NCBI GenBank assembly: GCA_942493245.1 | Contig: OW818685.1 | Location: 2,790,001-2,854,000, forward strand | Reading direction: 5' to 3' | DNA from: DAOPYU01 sp942493245 | GTDB lineage: Bacteria; Sumerlaeota; Sumerlaeia; UBA8349 | DNA: 64,000 nucleotides | Shown: one piece after another, positions 1 through 8,605 of the stretch | How positions within the stretch are numbered: position 1 is the stretch's first letter | How the letters are laid out: every line of letters begins with the position of its first letter | Notes under the pieces: model-generated | Told to the model about the DNA's origin: nothing | Database searches by the model: none | Seen by the model: the letters and a program-made list of their open reading frames with translations, nothing else | Translations under genes and position numbers: made by a program

Positions 1-1303
1 CTTTGTACCGCGTCGCCGGTCTGCGTCCCAGCCACATCAGCGAAACGTCCGGCGTAGCGCCGTCGGGAGACGGAGGCCGGGCCTGAGCCTGGTCGCCCGG
101 GTTTTGCCCCACGGTCCTGCTGCTCTGTCCGCTCGAAACGGAGGCCGAAGAGGATTGAAAAAACTTCCATGCGAGAAACCCCACGCAAAGTACCAGAAGG
201 GGCACACACACCAGGAGAATCCACCCTTCCTTTTTGAAGCCGGGAACAGGTGACTCCAACTTTTCGGGAACCTTACGGGGAACCAGCGCATTTTGCTGAA
301 CCGCAGACGCCACAAATGGCGCGCGCGCGAGTTCTCCTCCCCCAACCGCCTCCCCAGCGAAGACTGGCGGCGGACTGCAAACCGGAGACGCGGACAACGC
401 CGGGGTTCCTGCTCCCTTCCGTACGGACGGACCTTCCGGCTGAGCAAAAATCTGGGAATAGGGCAAATGGGACAAGGGACGAAGCGCTTTGCGCAGCTGG
501 AGCGAAAGTTCGCTCGCCGAACGGAAACGCTCGTGTGGATCCTTGGCCAGCGCTTTGAGCAAAACCTGATCCGCCTCGAGCGGCAGCATGGAATTACGCT
601 GGCTGGGCGGGGTAGGCGGAGTGGAGACGTGCTTGTAGAGAAGCGAAGCAATTTCCCCGGTAAAAACCTGGTGGCCGGTAAACAGCCGATAAATCACACA
701 CCCGAAGGCATACAGATCGGCGGCGGGCGTCACCTCCTCGCCTCGTACCTGCTCCGGCGACATGTAGAACGGGGTTCCCATCATGGCGCCTTCGACGGTC
801 AACGTGGCCATCGAGGAAGCGCGCGCGATGCCGAAGTCCATGATCTTGGCCTTCTGATTCCCGGACGTAATCACAATATTGGCCGGTTTGATGTCGCGGT
901 GAACAATGCCCTGAGCGTGGGCCGCGTCAATCCCCTGGGCAATCTGGTTAATAATTTCCAGAAGATCGGAAACAAATATGGTCGTCGCCTCTTCGCTCAA
1001 GAACTGATCGAGCTGCATCCCATCCACATATTCCATGACGATGTAAGGGGGCGGACCGGGACGGACATCGTAGATCGAAACAATATGGGGGTGCCCCACC
1101 TGAGCGCACAGATGCGCCTCACGCACGAAACGCCCCGAAAACTCAGGATTTTCCAAGACCTGCGGCGATGGAATCTTGATCGCCACCGTGCGGTTCAGGT
1201 TGATCTGACGGGCTTTATAGACCTTCCCCATCCCGCCGCTGCCGAGCACGCCGAGAATCTCGTAACTTCCATCGAGAACTGAACCGGGTTCCTGGTCCAC
1301 CAT
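1..1303 (-). CDS. Serine/threonine protein kinase with C-terminal membrane anchor (partial at the left window edge)
   Basis: The minus frame is open from an ATG at 1303 to the window edge, so the C-terminus is missing. It is a Hanks-type kinase: a glycine loop (LGSGGMGKVYKA, about residues 18-29), VAIK lysine near residue 43, HRDIKPAN catalytic loop near 135, DFG near 156, and MSPEQ followed by ADLYAFGCVIYRLF. The kinase domain ends around residue 280. A Pro/Ala/Gly-rich linker follows, then a hydrophobic span at about 357-380 (WILLVCVPLLVLCVGFLAW), then a Ser/Pro-rich segment presumed to be outside the cytoplasm. This is the PknB/Stk layout of kinase, linker, membrane helix and sensor, here without a visible sensor domain. 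It diverges from lpxA across about 280 bp. Substrate and signal are unknown. Kinase identity is very secure. Confidence 0.93.
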   Translation of the reverse strand, partial: MVDQEPGSVLDGSYEILGVLGSGGMGKVYKARQINLNRTVAIKIPSPQVLENPEFSGRFVREAHLCAQVGHPHIVSIYDVRPGPPPYIVMEYVDGMQLDQFLSEEATTIFVSDLLEIINQIAQGIDAAHAQGIVHRDIKPANIVITSGNQKAKIMDFGIARASSMATLTVEGAMMGTPFYMSPEQVRGEEVTPAADLYAFGCVIYRLFTGHQVFTGEIASLLYKHVSTPPTPPSQRNSMLPLEADQVLLKALAKDPHERFRSASELSLQLRKALRPLSHLPYSQIFAQPEGPSVRKGAGTPALSASPVCSPPPVFAGEAVGGGELARAPFVASAVQQNALVPRKVPEKLESPVPGFKKEGWILLVCVPLLVLCVGFLAWKFFQSSSASVSSGQSSRTVGQNPGDQAQARPPSPDGATPDVSLMWLGRRPATRYK

Positions 1304-1443
1304 CTGCACTCACCCGCATACAACCTGAGTCTGGGTCTCTCCTGCGGCATTCTGGCCGGGAATTTCTATCATCGCGGGTTGGGTGACTCGTGTCAATCGC
1401 GAAGTCGGAAAGGAAGGCGCTGAAATCGGACGCGACAATTCCC

Positions 1444-1471
1444 TTGACCAACCGCCCGCCGTGAGTATCTT
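1444..1471 (+). promoter_or_regulatory. Putative sigma70 promoter of lpxA
   Basis: A TTGACC hexamer (1444-1449) and TATCTT (1466-1471) are separated by 16 bp in the 280-bp gap between the divergent kinase and lpxA. This places transcription start about 105 bases before the lpxA ATG. The match is by eye only. Confidence 0.4.
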
Positions 1472-1583
1472 TAAGAGGTCTGCGCTGGCGCGCAGAACCG
1501 TCAAGGGAAATACCTTACGGAAAGCGATTCCCCTGCGTGGCCGCCTTCCTTCCCTGGCGAAACTCCCTTGCAGAGGTTTTTAT

Positions 1584-2384
1584 ATGGCCAGAATCCATCC
1601 AACCGCGATTATTGATCCCCAAGCCCAACTCCACGAGACAGTTGAAGTCGGCCCTTATGTCGTCATTGAAGGCGGCGTCCGTATCGGGAAAGGGACGCGC
1701 ATTCTGGCGCACGCTCACATCAACGGGGAAACGACGATTGGTGAAAACAACGTTATTCACATGGGCGCAACAATCGGCCATGAACCCCAGGACATCAGTT
1801 ACGACGGTTCTCCCAGGCGGCTTGAAATCGGGGACCGGAACGTCTTCCGCGAACACGTCTCGATCCACCGCGCCAGCAAACCGGATAAAGTGACCCGGGT
1901 GGGCAACGACTGCTTTCTGATGGTCGGCAGCCATGTCGCGCACGACTGTCAGGTGGGCAATCATGTCATCATGGCCAACAACGCGCTTCTGGGCGGTCAC
2001 AGCGTCGTGGGCGACCGGGCCAATCTCTCGGGCGGATGCGCCGTTCACCAGTTCTGCCGGGTGGGCCGCATGGCCATGATTCAGGGGTGTACCCCCATGA
2101 CCAAAGATCTGCCCCCTTTCATGGTCGCCTCGGGTCTGAATCAAGTGCGCGGGTTGAACGTGATCGGCATGCGGCGCGCGGGCTTCTCTGCCGCTGCCCG
2201 ATCCGAAGTCAAGGCCGCCTTCCGTATCCTTTACACGGAAGGAAACAGCCTGCCCACTTCCATCGCCAAACTCGAAGAGGGCGGTTTTGGCCCGGAAGTG
2301 GCAGAACTGATTCAATTTCTGAAAGAATCGAAACGAGGCGTCTGTCTGCGTTTCTCCGGCGCATCAACCCACGACGAGGAATAG
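1584..2384 (+). CDS. lpxA: UDP-N-acetylglucosamine O-acyltransferase (LpxA)
   Basis: Catalyses the first lipid A step in the cytoplasm, transfer of a 3-hydroxyacyl chain from ACP to the 3-OH of UDP-GlcNAc. The 266-residue length matches the family (262 in E. coli). The N-terminal two thirds is a left-handed beta-helix of hexapeptide repeats. The segment GSHVAHDCQVGNH carries His117 and His120, the latter aligning with the catalytic base. The following NNALLGGH, AVHQFCRVG and CTPMTKDLPPFMVASG stretches are typical of LpxA. The start is the ATG at 1584, eight bases after GAGG, and it fits the family N-terminus (ARIHPTAIID); the frame is open upstream but lacks homology there. The gene stands alone, not in the usual lpxD-fabZ-lpxA-lpxB cluster; lpxI lies 50 kb away. 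Confidence 0.96.
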   Translation: MARIHPTAIIDPQAQLHETVEVGPYVVIEGGVRIGKGTRILAHAHINGETTIGENNVIHMGATIGHEPQDISYDGSPRRLEIGDRNVFREHVSIHRASKPDKVTRVGNDCFLMVGSHVAHDCQVGNHVIMANNALLGGHSVVGDRANLSGGCAVHQFCRVGRMAMIQGCTPMTKDLPPFMVASGLNQVRGLNVIGMRRAGFSAAARSEVKAAFRILYTEGNSLPTSIAKLEEGGFGPEVAELIQFLKESKRGVCLRFSGASTHDEE

Positions 2385-2400
2385 CCCGTACAACTGGGCA

Positions 2401-2898
2401 TCATTTGGTGCGCAGATAACCGATCACGGTCATGTGGACCGTGTTAGGGGACATGAGGCCCACTGCGTTCAAAGATTTTCCAGCGTCCACCACCACGCAG
2501 CGATCCGGAAAATCGTGTACGTAGCCGAACCGGTCTGCGTAAGACTTGTTGGTAATATGGCCGTCCAGTAACAGGTCCGAATCGGATGTCAATTGCCACG
2601 CCCCACCTCCCGTATCGCAGGCATAGAGTTTCAAGAGAACAAACTCTTTGCCTGCGGGCACGGTAACCAGGGTCTGTGTCGTAACTCCTTCGACATCGAG
2701 AGACCGGCTAAAACCCTGCCGCTGGGCAACCCCGCCATTCACCGCCTCATAGATTTGAGTCAGCGTGACCATCGAGGGGCCTGGCGGCCCCGGGGGCGTG
2801 AGAGACCCCTGGGCAAAAACCCAGGCGCCCGCCAACAGAACAACCAACAGGATACATACGACTCCTATTCCCAGAAGGAATTCGTTGCGGCGGAACAT
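2401..2898 (-). CDS. Exported hypothetical protein with Pro/Gly motif after the signal anchor
   Basis: 165 residues. The start is the ATG at 2898 with a near-perfect AAGGAGG eight bases upstream, preferred over an in-frame start 108 bases earlier. An N-terminal hydrophobic helix (about residues 9-28) is followed by LTPPGPPGPSMVTLTQIYEA and then a beta-rich domain of about 110 residues. The TPPGxPGPxMxTLxQI motif recurs, from memory, in exported proteins of uncharacterised Gram-negative phyla, often just after the signal sequence. It has no assigned function. The gene converges on lpxA, 16 bp away. A CCTGGGG/CCCCAGG hairpin (2921-2941) lies in its leader just before the ribosome-binding site and could affect translation. 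I do not recognise a fold. Confidence 0.75.
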   Translation of the reverse strand: MFRRNEFLLGIGVVCILLVVLLAGAWVFAQGSLTPPGPPGPSMVTLTQIYEAVNGGVAQRQGFSRSLDVEGVTTQTLVTVPAGKEFVLLKLYACDTGGGAWQLTSDSDLLLDGHITNKSYADRFGYVHDFPDRCVVVDAGKSLNAVGLMSPNTVHMTVIGYLRTK

Positions 2899-2949
2899 GA
2901 AAACCTCCTTGTAAAGGGAACCTGGGGAATTCCGCCCCAGGTCCCCCCC

Positions 2950-2998
2950 AAAAAAATGTGAGTCCCCCATACGTCCGTTCAACGTACCCCGGGGACTC
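2950..2998 (-). terminator. Rho-independent terminator of the sugar isomerase gene
   Basis: Read on the minus strand, GAGTCCCC (2998-2991) pairs with GGGGACTC (2967-2960), with an inner TACGT/ACGTA extension. Seven T residues (2956-2950) follow. It lies directly after the stop codon at 3003, so it should end that transcript before the downstream exported protein gene. Confidence 0.8.
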
Positions 2999-3002
2999 CG
3001 GG

Positions 3003-3905
3003 TCACACGTCACAGATCCGAATGGCTTCTTCCATGGATTTCAGAGGATCACGCTTGGGAACGAATTCCTGAGCCACATACCCCTTGTAACCCGTCTGAA
3101 GAATCGCTTTCATGATGGTGGGGTAATTCAACTCCTGCGAGTCGTCAATTTCGTTGCGGCCCGGCACGCCACCGGTGTGAAAATGCCCGATGTACTGGAT
3201 GCTTTCCTTGATGGTGTCGATCACATCGCCCTCCATGATCTGGAGGTGGTAGATGTCGTAGAGCAATTTGAAATTCGGCGACCCCACCATCTTGCAGAGT
3301 TCCACGCCCCAGGCCGTGCGGTCGCACATATAGCCTTTGTGGTTGCGTTTGCTGTTGAGCAGTTCCATGCAGAGCATGACTTTCTTCTGCTCGGCCAGTC
3401 CCACCACCTGCTTGAGCGCTTCGGCGCAATTCTTCATCCCCGTCTCGTCATCCATACCGTCCCGGTTTCCGGAAAAGCAGATCACATTGGGGTACCCCGC
3501 CGCCGCGGTCGCTTCGATGCTTTCGCGGATAGACTTAAGGCACTTCTCGTGGTTTTCTTTCCGATTGAGTCCCGGGCTGATGCCGTGGGAGTTTGACATC
3601 GTACAGATCAACCCATTCTCTTTCAGAATCGGCCAATCCTTGACATCCACCAGGTCCATGCCTTTGATGCCGATGCGGGCGCAGGCCTTGGCCAGGTCGG
3701 GCATGCTGACATTCCCATAGCACCACCGGCAGATCGCGTGGTTGATGTTACCCTTGAGCGCCTGGGCCTTTTCCTCAGCGGCCTGGGCCACACCGGCCAG
3801 CCCCGTAAGCGCGACCGCCATGCCCGCAGCCGAAGTCTGCAACAGGGTCCGGCGATTCATGCCCCGCAGATTCCCGGATTCCATTGGTTTTCCATCGTTA
3901 CACAT
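3003..3905 (-). CDS. Tat-exported sugar phosphate isomerase/epimerase family protein (hydroxypyruvate isomerase-like TIM barrel)
   Basis: 300 residues. An N-terminal twin-arginine motif (NRRTLLQTSAAG, about residues 17-28) and a hydrophobic stretch ending VAQAA indicate Tat export to the periplasm. The remainder is an AP-endonuclease-2-like TIM barrel. GMDLVDVKDWPILKENGL, VICFSGNRDGM, LCMELLNSKRNHKGYM, LLYDIYHLQIMEGD, GHFHTGGVPGRNEI and YVAQEFVP match the hydroxypyruvate isomerase (Hyi) group, with conserved metal-ligand Glu/Asp/His residues. The export signal suggests a carbohydrate-processing role outside the cytoplasm, as for many Tat-exported members in planctomycetes and related bacteria. 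The exact substrate is not predictable. The ATG at 3905 is preceded by AAAGGA. It has its own promoter and terminator. Confidence 0.88.
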   Translation of the reverse strand: MCNDGKPMESGNLRGMNRRTLLQTSAAGMAVALTGLAGVAQAAEEKAQALKGNINHAICRWCYGNVSMPDLAKACARIGIKGMDLVDVKDWPILKENGLICTMSNSHGISPGLNRKENHEKCLKSIRESIEATAAAGYPNVICFSGNRDGMDDETGMKNCAEALKQVVGLAEQKKVMLCMELLNSKRNHKGYMCDRTAWGVELCKMVGSPNFKLLYDIYHLQIMEGDVIDTIKESIQYIGHFHTGGVPGRNEIDDSQELNYPTIMKAILQTGYKGYVAQEFVPKRDPLKSMEEAIRICDV

Positions 3906-3927
3906 GGATTCATCCTTTACTTGCGAA

Positions 3928-3957
3928 ATTATGAGAGGATCATCCTCTATGATACAA
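3928..3957 (-). promoter_or_regulatory. Promoter with a perfect palindrome filling the spacer (putative operator)
   Basis: On the minus strand a -35-like TTGTAT (3957-3952) and a -10-like CATAAT (3933-3928) are 18 bp apart. The 15-bp palindrome AGAGGAT-C-ATCCTCT (3934-3948) occupies nearly the whole spacer. It is about 25 bases upstream of the isomerase start codon, giving a short leader. A repressor bound here would block RNA polymerase directly. The regulator is unknown. Confidence 0.5.
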
Positions 3958-4006
3958 CTCTTCCAACTATACCCGCCCGGCGGCGGTTACGTCAACCCCC
4001 GACCGC

Positions 4007-4930
4007 TCAGGGATCCTTTACACCGATCCGGATCTGTCCCGCGTAAACCGACATCCGCAAGGGCTTGGCAATCCGCAGGGTCTCGGAAGTCGAGTCCTGA
4101 ACGGAGGGGCCGTACAACCGAATCATCCCTCCGGCAGCCACACCTTCAACTGCTTCGGCAACGGTATTGTAGGGGGAAAGCAAAGCCCCGGTCTCCGGGC
4201 CGGAATACCCCAGGTCCACCCACACAATCTCCGAAGGAGGAAGGCTCGCTGGATCGGTCGGATCGCTGCCGGCTTTTACTTCCTCCCCATCCGAGACATG
4301 GTCGCCGTCGCTGTCGGGATTTGTGGGCGCTGTTCCGGTGTCGTAATCTCCGGCATACTGCCCCGTTCCGGTCTCGAACGCATCGGCAATTCCGTCGTCA
4401 TCGGAATCCGCCAACAAGACTCCAGAAGCGCAGTCCAGCCGGATCCACCCGATGTTTTGCCCCCAGGCATAACCGAAGAAACCGCCCGATGGTGTCAGGA
4501 TGGCAGCGGCGCCCGGCGTCCCCGTTCTCCCCTCAAAACGGATCCAGCCGATGTTCTGTCCCCAGGCGTAACCGGACAGATTGCCCTTGCTGTCAAGATT
4601 GACCCCGAAATCGGAAGCGGTGGAGTTCGAGTAATGATCGCCGGATGCTGGCGTTCCATCGCCCAGAGAAATCCAGCCGACATTGGGACTCCAGATATGC
4701 CCGGCCAAATGATGGGGCGTCGCCACCACGCCATGCGCCAGATCCCCCGCAAAATTGAGCCATCCGGTATTCTGACTCCACCCCCAGGGCAGAAGTGGCT
4801 CGACGTTGGTCTGCGCCACACTCGGCGTCCCCCCAACAAGCCCAAACCCCACCACCATCCCCCAAAGGATTCTCCGTCCCACGGGGAAACCCTGTACAAA
4901 AGTCTTCAAAAAAGGTTCCAAAATCGGCAT
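4007..4930 (-). CDS. Secreted protein with GYAWGQNIGWI repeats and calcium-binding TSP3-like motifs
   Basis: 307 residues from the ATG at 4930. The frame stays open 222 bases upstream, but that part is Cys/Arg-rich and unconvincing, and a signal peptide (RRILWGMVVGFGLVGGTPSVAQ) follows this ATG. Four aromatic repeats follow: GWSQNTGWLNF (50-60), GHIWSPNVGWISLG (77-90), GYAWGQNIGWIRFEG and GYAWGQNIGWIRLD (120-165). Two Asp-rich calcium loops (DSDDDGIADAFE near 175, NPDSDGDHVSDGEE near 204) resemble thrombospondin type 3 repeats. The C-terminal 70 residues (SPYNTVAEAVEGV, GGMIRLYG) look like the opening coil of a parallel beta-helix, so the protein may be a shortened member of a longer family. 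Probably cell-surface or extracellular; function unknown. Confidence 0.78.
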   Translation of the reverse strand: MPILEPFLKTFVQGFPVGRRILWGMVVGFGLVGGTPSVAQTNVEPLLPWGWSQNTGWLNFAGDLAHGVVATPHHLAGHIWSPNVGWISLGDGTPASGDHYSNSTASDFGVNLDSKGNLSGYAWGQNIGWIRFEGRTGTPGAAAILTPSGGFFGYAWGQNIGWIRLDCASGVLLADSDDDGIADAFETGTGQYAGDYDTGTAPTNPDSDGDHVSDGEEVKAGSDPTDPASLPPSEIVWVDLGYSGPETGALLSPYNTVAEAVEGVAAGGMIRLYGPSVQDSTSETLRIAKPLRMSVYAGQIRIGVKDP

Positions 4931-5160
4931 AGCGACAGAAAACCTCGGACTGTTTATGAAAACTCCATAACCGGGACAGCCGACTCGATCAGACCCGGCA
5001 AAACAAATTTTCGACTGTCCAGATTCAACCACACAACTCCTGCAACCGCAATCGCAATTCAGAGAAAACCTTGATTTTTCTGCAAAACAGATTCCATCCT
5101 TGAAAGATCCCACGAGAGCTCGCTTGCCTTTCCGAGGGAAATCTGAAATCATCCATAACG

Positions 5161-6621
5161 ATGGAAACGCGTCTTCCCCACTCCCCCCCCAAGATCGTGG
5201 TTCTGGGCGCCGGCCTGGCAGGATTGACTGTGGCCCGCACTCTGCTTGAACAAAGCGGCGCCGGTCAGGTCACCGTTCTCGAACGCGAGGAACGCCCGGG
5301 GGGCATGGCCCGATCGGTCGAGGTGGAAGGTCTGGTGTCGGACCTGGGCCCCCACCGAATCTACAGCGCGCTTCCAGAAATGCGCGCGTGGTTTCAACGC
5401 GAGATGGGCGATTCTCTGCTGTGCGTCGAGCGTTCGAGCCGCATGTTTGCGCAAGGACGGTACCTGCGGTACCCCCCGTCCCCGTTTGAACTCCTGAGCG
5501 CGTATGGCCCCCTCCATATGGCGCGTTTTGCCGGAGGATATGCCTCGGCCAAACTCCGCGCCGTTTGGGGGAACCTGGAACCGGACAGTTTTGCGTCGGT
5601 CATGGAAGGCAACTTTGGCCGTCCCCTCTGTGAAGCCCTGGTGTTCCCTTATATCCGCAAGACCTGGAAACTGGAACCGGAGCGGGTTTCGGCCAGGGCG
5701 GCCCAGGCGCGCGCCACGATGGGGGGCGTGTTGCGCATGGTGCGGCGCCTTCTCGACCCGCACGAGAAACCGGGACAGGAAACCACCCTGCGGCAGTTTC
5801 ATTATGTGCGGGGCGGCATCGAGCGGCTGCCGGAACACCTGACGCGGGGAGTCGAACGCCTCGGGGGGAGGATCGTCTGCCGAGCCGACGTACAAAGCCT
5901 CGAGCGCAATGGACAACGGATCGAACGCGTCCATTTTCTGAACCGAGCCTCCGGACAAACCGAAACGCTCGACTGCGATTTCGTTTTCTCGACCCTGCCC
6001 TTACCCTCTTTGATACAGAATGTGATTGCCCCTCACTTCGAGACCGACGATCTTTACTCCTCTGCGCAGGCTCTGCGGTTTCTCGAGGCCCGAATGGTGT
6101 TTGCGTCCGTGCGCCGCTCCAGTTTGTGCCGGGACCACTGGCTCTATTTTCCGGAAACGCGCCCGGCCCTCAATCGCGCCTATGAGTCGCCGAACTTTGA
6201 CGCTTCGCTGGGTCGAGATGGGCGAACATTGATCTGCCTGGAAGGCACCACTCTGGAGGGTTCAGAAGACGCCGGATGGAGCAATTCGGACTTGAACGAG
6301 AAGTTCGTCCGGGAAATCGCTTCGACCGGGCTGTTTCAGGAGTCGGAGGTCGAAACCACCCGTGTCGAACGGCTTTCCGAGGCGTATCCGCTTTATGAGA
6401 TGGGTTACGAACGACACCTGGCCGTTCTGGAAACACACATGCGACGGTTCGAAAATCTGATTTCACTTGGGCGGCAGGGCTTGTTTCATCACAATAACAT
6501 GGATCACACTATTTATACGGGTTTGTGCGCCGCCCGGTGTTGGGCGGAGGAGCAAAACCCGACCGCCGCCTGGTTTGAGAAGGAAATGCCCCGATTCGCG
6601 CAGTTCCGAATTGTGGATTAG
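5161..6621 (+). CDS. FAD-dependent oxidoreductase, protoporphyrinogen oxidase/UDP-galactopyranose mutase-like
   Basis: 486 residues. The N-terminal Rossmann dinucleotide loop is VVLGAGLAGLTVA (13-25), with ERPGGMARSVEVEGLVSDLGPHRI following as in the amine-oxidase/HemY superfamily. FDYxxRGG-like FHYVRGGIERLP and the C-terminal GRQGLFHHNNMDHTIYTGLCAA match a subgroup related to UDP-galactopyranose mutase and to flavoproteins of polysaccharide clusters. No signal peptide or membrane helix is obvious. Members use bound FAD for redox or non-redox chemistry on sugars or isoprenoid-like substrates; the substrate here is unknown. It is followed on the same strand by a small acidic protein (84-bp gap) and a radical SAM enzyme. 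The ATG at 5161 has only a weak ribosome-binding site. Confidence 0.85.
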   Translation: METRLPHSPPKIVVLGAGLAGLTVARTLLEQSGAGQVTVLEREERPGGMARSVEVEGLVSDLGPHRIYSALPEMRAWFQREMGDSLLCVERSSRMFAQGRYLRYPPSPFELLSAYGPLHMARFAGGYASAKLRAVWGNLEPDSFASVMEGNFGRPLCEALVFPYIRKTWKLEPERVSARAAQARATMGGVLRMVRRLLDPHEKPGQETTLRQFHYVRGGIERLPEHLTRGVERLGGRIVCRADVQSLERNGQRIERVHFLNRASGQTETLDCDFVFSTLPLPSLIQNVIAPHFETDDLYSSAQALRFLEARMVFASVRRSSLCRDHWLYFPETRPALNRAYESPNFDASLGRDGRTLICLEGTTLEGSEDAGWSNSDLNEKFVREIASTGLFQESEVETTRVERLSEAYPLYEMGYERHLAVLETHMRRFENLISLGRQGLFHHNNMDHTIYTGLCAARCWAEEQNPTAAWFEKEMPRFAQFRIVD

Positions 6622-6705
6622 GGGTCTCCCCTGAACAGGAAAGTATTCGGGGACAGGAATCATCCCCCAAAAGTCAAACCATCCCCCCAAGCCAAGGAGT
6701 TCAAC

Positions 6706-7068
6706 ATGTCTGAAATGCACATTGACCCGGAGAAAGAATATGGGAAGGCCGAATTTCTGGAAATTCTGGAGGCTCTGCACGGACTTCTGGAGGAGGCGCT
6801 GAACGATCCGGTCCGGCGCGCCGACGCGATCAAGGAATTCATGGAAATGGCCTTCAATCTGGATTCGGAGCGAATCTGTTCGGGAAAAGCCGAAGCGCTG
6901 GTTGATTTTCTTTCCGAACTGGCCGACGATCTGGTCTTCTACGAGGCGGACCCGGCCGAGCGGGATCCGGAAGCAGCCTGCTATGGCGACGACGAATTGG
7001 CCGAGATCCTCGAAGAATCGCTGCCCCAGATGGACGATCTTCTGAAAGACTTTTCCTCCGGGGATTGA
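6706..7068 (+). CDS. Small acidic hypothetical protein
   Basis: 120 residues, strongly acidic (Glu/Asp in runs such as YGDDELAEILEESLPQMDDLL) and predicted mainly alpha-helical. The ATG at 6706 follows AAGGAG by eight bases, so translation is well supported. It contains two cysteines (ERICSG and AACYGD) and no signal peptide. I recognise no domain. It sits between a flavoprotein and a radical SAM gene, all on the plus strand with gaps of 84 and 73 bp, so it could be a partner or substrate-binding protein for either. That role is inference only. Confidence 0.75.
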   Translation: MSEMHIDPEKEYGKAEFLEILEALHGLLEEALNDPVRRADAIKEFMEMAFNLDSERICSGKAEALVDFLSELADDLVFYEADPAERDPEAACYGDDELAEILEESLPQMDDLLKDFSSGD

Positions 7069-7141
7069 GGTCTGGGGGGTGTTTCCCAGCCGGGCATTTC
7101 CATCTTCCACCGTCCAATATGAGGTCTGAATCCCAAACACC

Positions 7142-8605
7142 ATGACAGAATCTTCCCCGCCTCAAACCCCAGCCACGTTTCACGTCGAGCGTCCCATCCG
7201 GAAGGTCTTGCTGGCCGTTCCTCCCACCGGCCTGTACATCCGGGAAGATCGGTGTCAGACGCCGATCAAACACATGCCCAGCATCACACTGCGCCCGCCG
7301 ATTGACCTGCTCTATGCCGCCGCCGGGTTTGAGATGGGTGGAGCCACCTGTACCCTGGTGGACTATCCCGCTGAGAACCGGGATCTGGATGGGTTTCTGG
7401 AAGACATCCGGCGCCTGCAACCCGATCTGGTCCTGCTCAGTATCACCACACCCGGTTTTGACGACGATATGGCCGTGGCCGCCCATATCAAAGAGGTGGC
7501 GCCCACCACCGTGGTGGCAGCCAAGGGGGCGCATTTCAATGTTCTGGACCGTCAGGCCTTCGAACAGTACCCGGCGCTGGACCTGGCTTTCCGGGGCGAG
7601 TACGAGCTGACCTGCCGGGATCTGGCGGAGGGACGCCTCTGGGCTTCCATCGAGGGATTGACCTACCGCTCCCCGGAAGGGGAAATTGTTCGTACTCAGG
7701 ACCGTCCCTTTCTCGAGGATCTGGACGCGCTCCCCTTCCCCGCCCGGCGCCTGGCGCACAACGCGCTCTATGTCCGGCCCGACACCGGCGAGATGCAGAC
7801 CACTCTGGTGACCAACCGGGGATGCCCGTTCTCGTGTATTTACTGCCTGGCCAATCAGGTGGCGGGGCGCAAGAACCGCATGCGGTCGCCCCGGAACATT
7901 CTGGCCGAAATCCGCGAGTGTTTAGAACAATACGGGATTCGGAACTTTTTGTTCCGCTCGGACCTTTTCACGGCCAATCGCGCCTGGCTCCTGGAACTGT
8001 GCCGGTTGATTCAGGAAAGCGGGCTGAAGATCGCCTGGTCGTGCAATTCACGCGTGGACACGATTGATCTGGAAATGCTGCGGGCGATGAAGACCGCCGG
8101 ATGCTGGATCATCGCCTTCGGGGTCGAGTCGGGTTCTCAGGAGATGCTCGACCGGATCAACAAGAAAACCGATCTGAACAAGGCCCGGCAGGCGTTGGCA
8201 TTGACGCGCCAGGCAGGAATTCTCTCGAGCATCTACTTCCTGATCGGCCTGCCGTGGGAAACCGAAGAAACGCTTGCGGCCAATGAGCGTTTCGCCCGCG
8301 AAATCAACCCCGACGTTCTGGAGATTTTCTACGTGTACCCGTTCCCCGGCACGGTTCTCCACACTCAGGCCGTCGAAATGGGGCTTCTGTGTCCGGAACA
8401 GATTCCCCGCCAGGCCTACGATGCCCCCTGCATGGATGGTCTTCATCTGACCCGCGAGCAGTTGACGGCGGCGCGCAATCGGATTTTGAGCCGATTCTAC
8501 CTGCGCCCGCGCATCATTGCTCGAACCCTGTGGCGGGCCAGGTCCCTGCGGGAGTTGGGAAATTACCTCTGGTATGGCCTGCGTCAGATCAAGGAATTTC
8601 TTTGA
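7142..8605 (+). CDS. B12-binding domain radical SAM protein
   Basis: 487 residues. An N-terminal cobalamin-binding-like Rossmann domain (about 20-160: VLLAVPPTGLY, PPIDLLYAAAGFEMGG, LVLLSITTPGFDDDM) precedes a radical SAM barrel. The [4Fe-4S] motif is CPFSCIYC with cysteines at 228, 232 and 235. Other family marks are FRSDLFTANRAWLLELC, CNSRVDTIDLEML, GVESGSQEMLDRINK and YFLIGLPWETEE. This is the class of cobalamin-dependent radical SAM methyltransferases and related enzymes (BchE/HpnP-like architecture). No His-x-x-Asp cobalamin motif is evident, as is common in this class. Substrate unknown; the neighbouring flavoprotein suggests a shared pathway. Confidence 0.9.
   Translation: MTESSPPQTPATFHVERPIRKVLLAVPPTGLYIREDRCQTPIKHMPSITLRPPIDLLYAAAGFEMGGATCTLVDYPAENRDLDGFLEDIRRLQPDLVLLSITTPGFDDDMAVAAHIKEVAPTTVVAAKGAHFNVLDRQAFEQYPALDLAFRGEYELTCRDLAEGRLWASIEGLTYRSPEGEIVRTQDRPFLEDLDALPFPARRLAHNALYVRPDTGEMQTTLVTNRGCPFSCIYCLANQVAGRKNRMRSPRNILAEIRECLEQYGIRNFLFRSDLFTANRAWLLELCRLIQESGLKIAWSCNSRVDTIDLEMLRAMKTAGCWIIAFGVESGSQEMLDRINKKTDLNKARQALALTRQAGILSSIYFLIGLPWETEETLAANERFAREINPDVLEIFYVYPFPGTVLHTQAVEMGLLCPEQIPRQAYDAPCMDGLHLTREQLTAARNRILSRFYLRPRIIARTLWRARSLRELGNYLWYGLRQIKEFL

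Noticed and set aside
293..1282. Long plus-strand reading frame of 329 codons
   Set aside because: It is antisense to the protein kinase, whose minus frame has every catalytic motif; the plus frame has no recognisable similarity.
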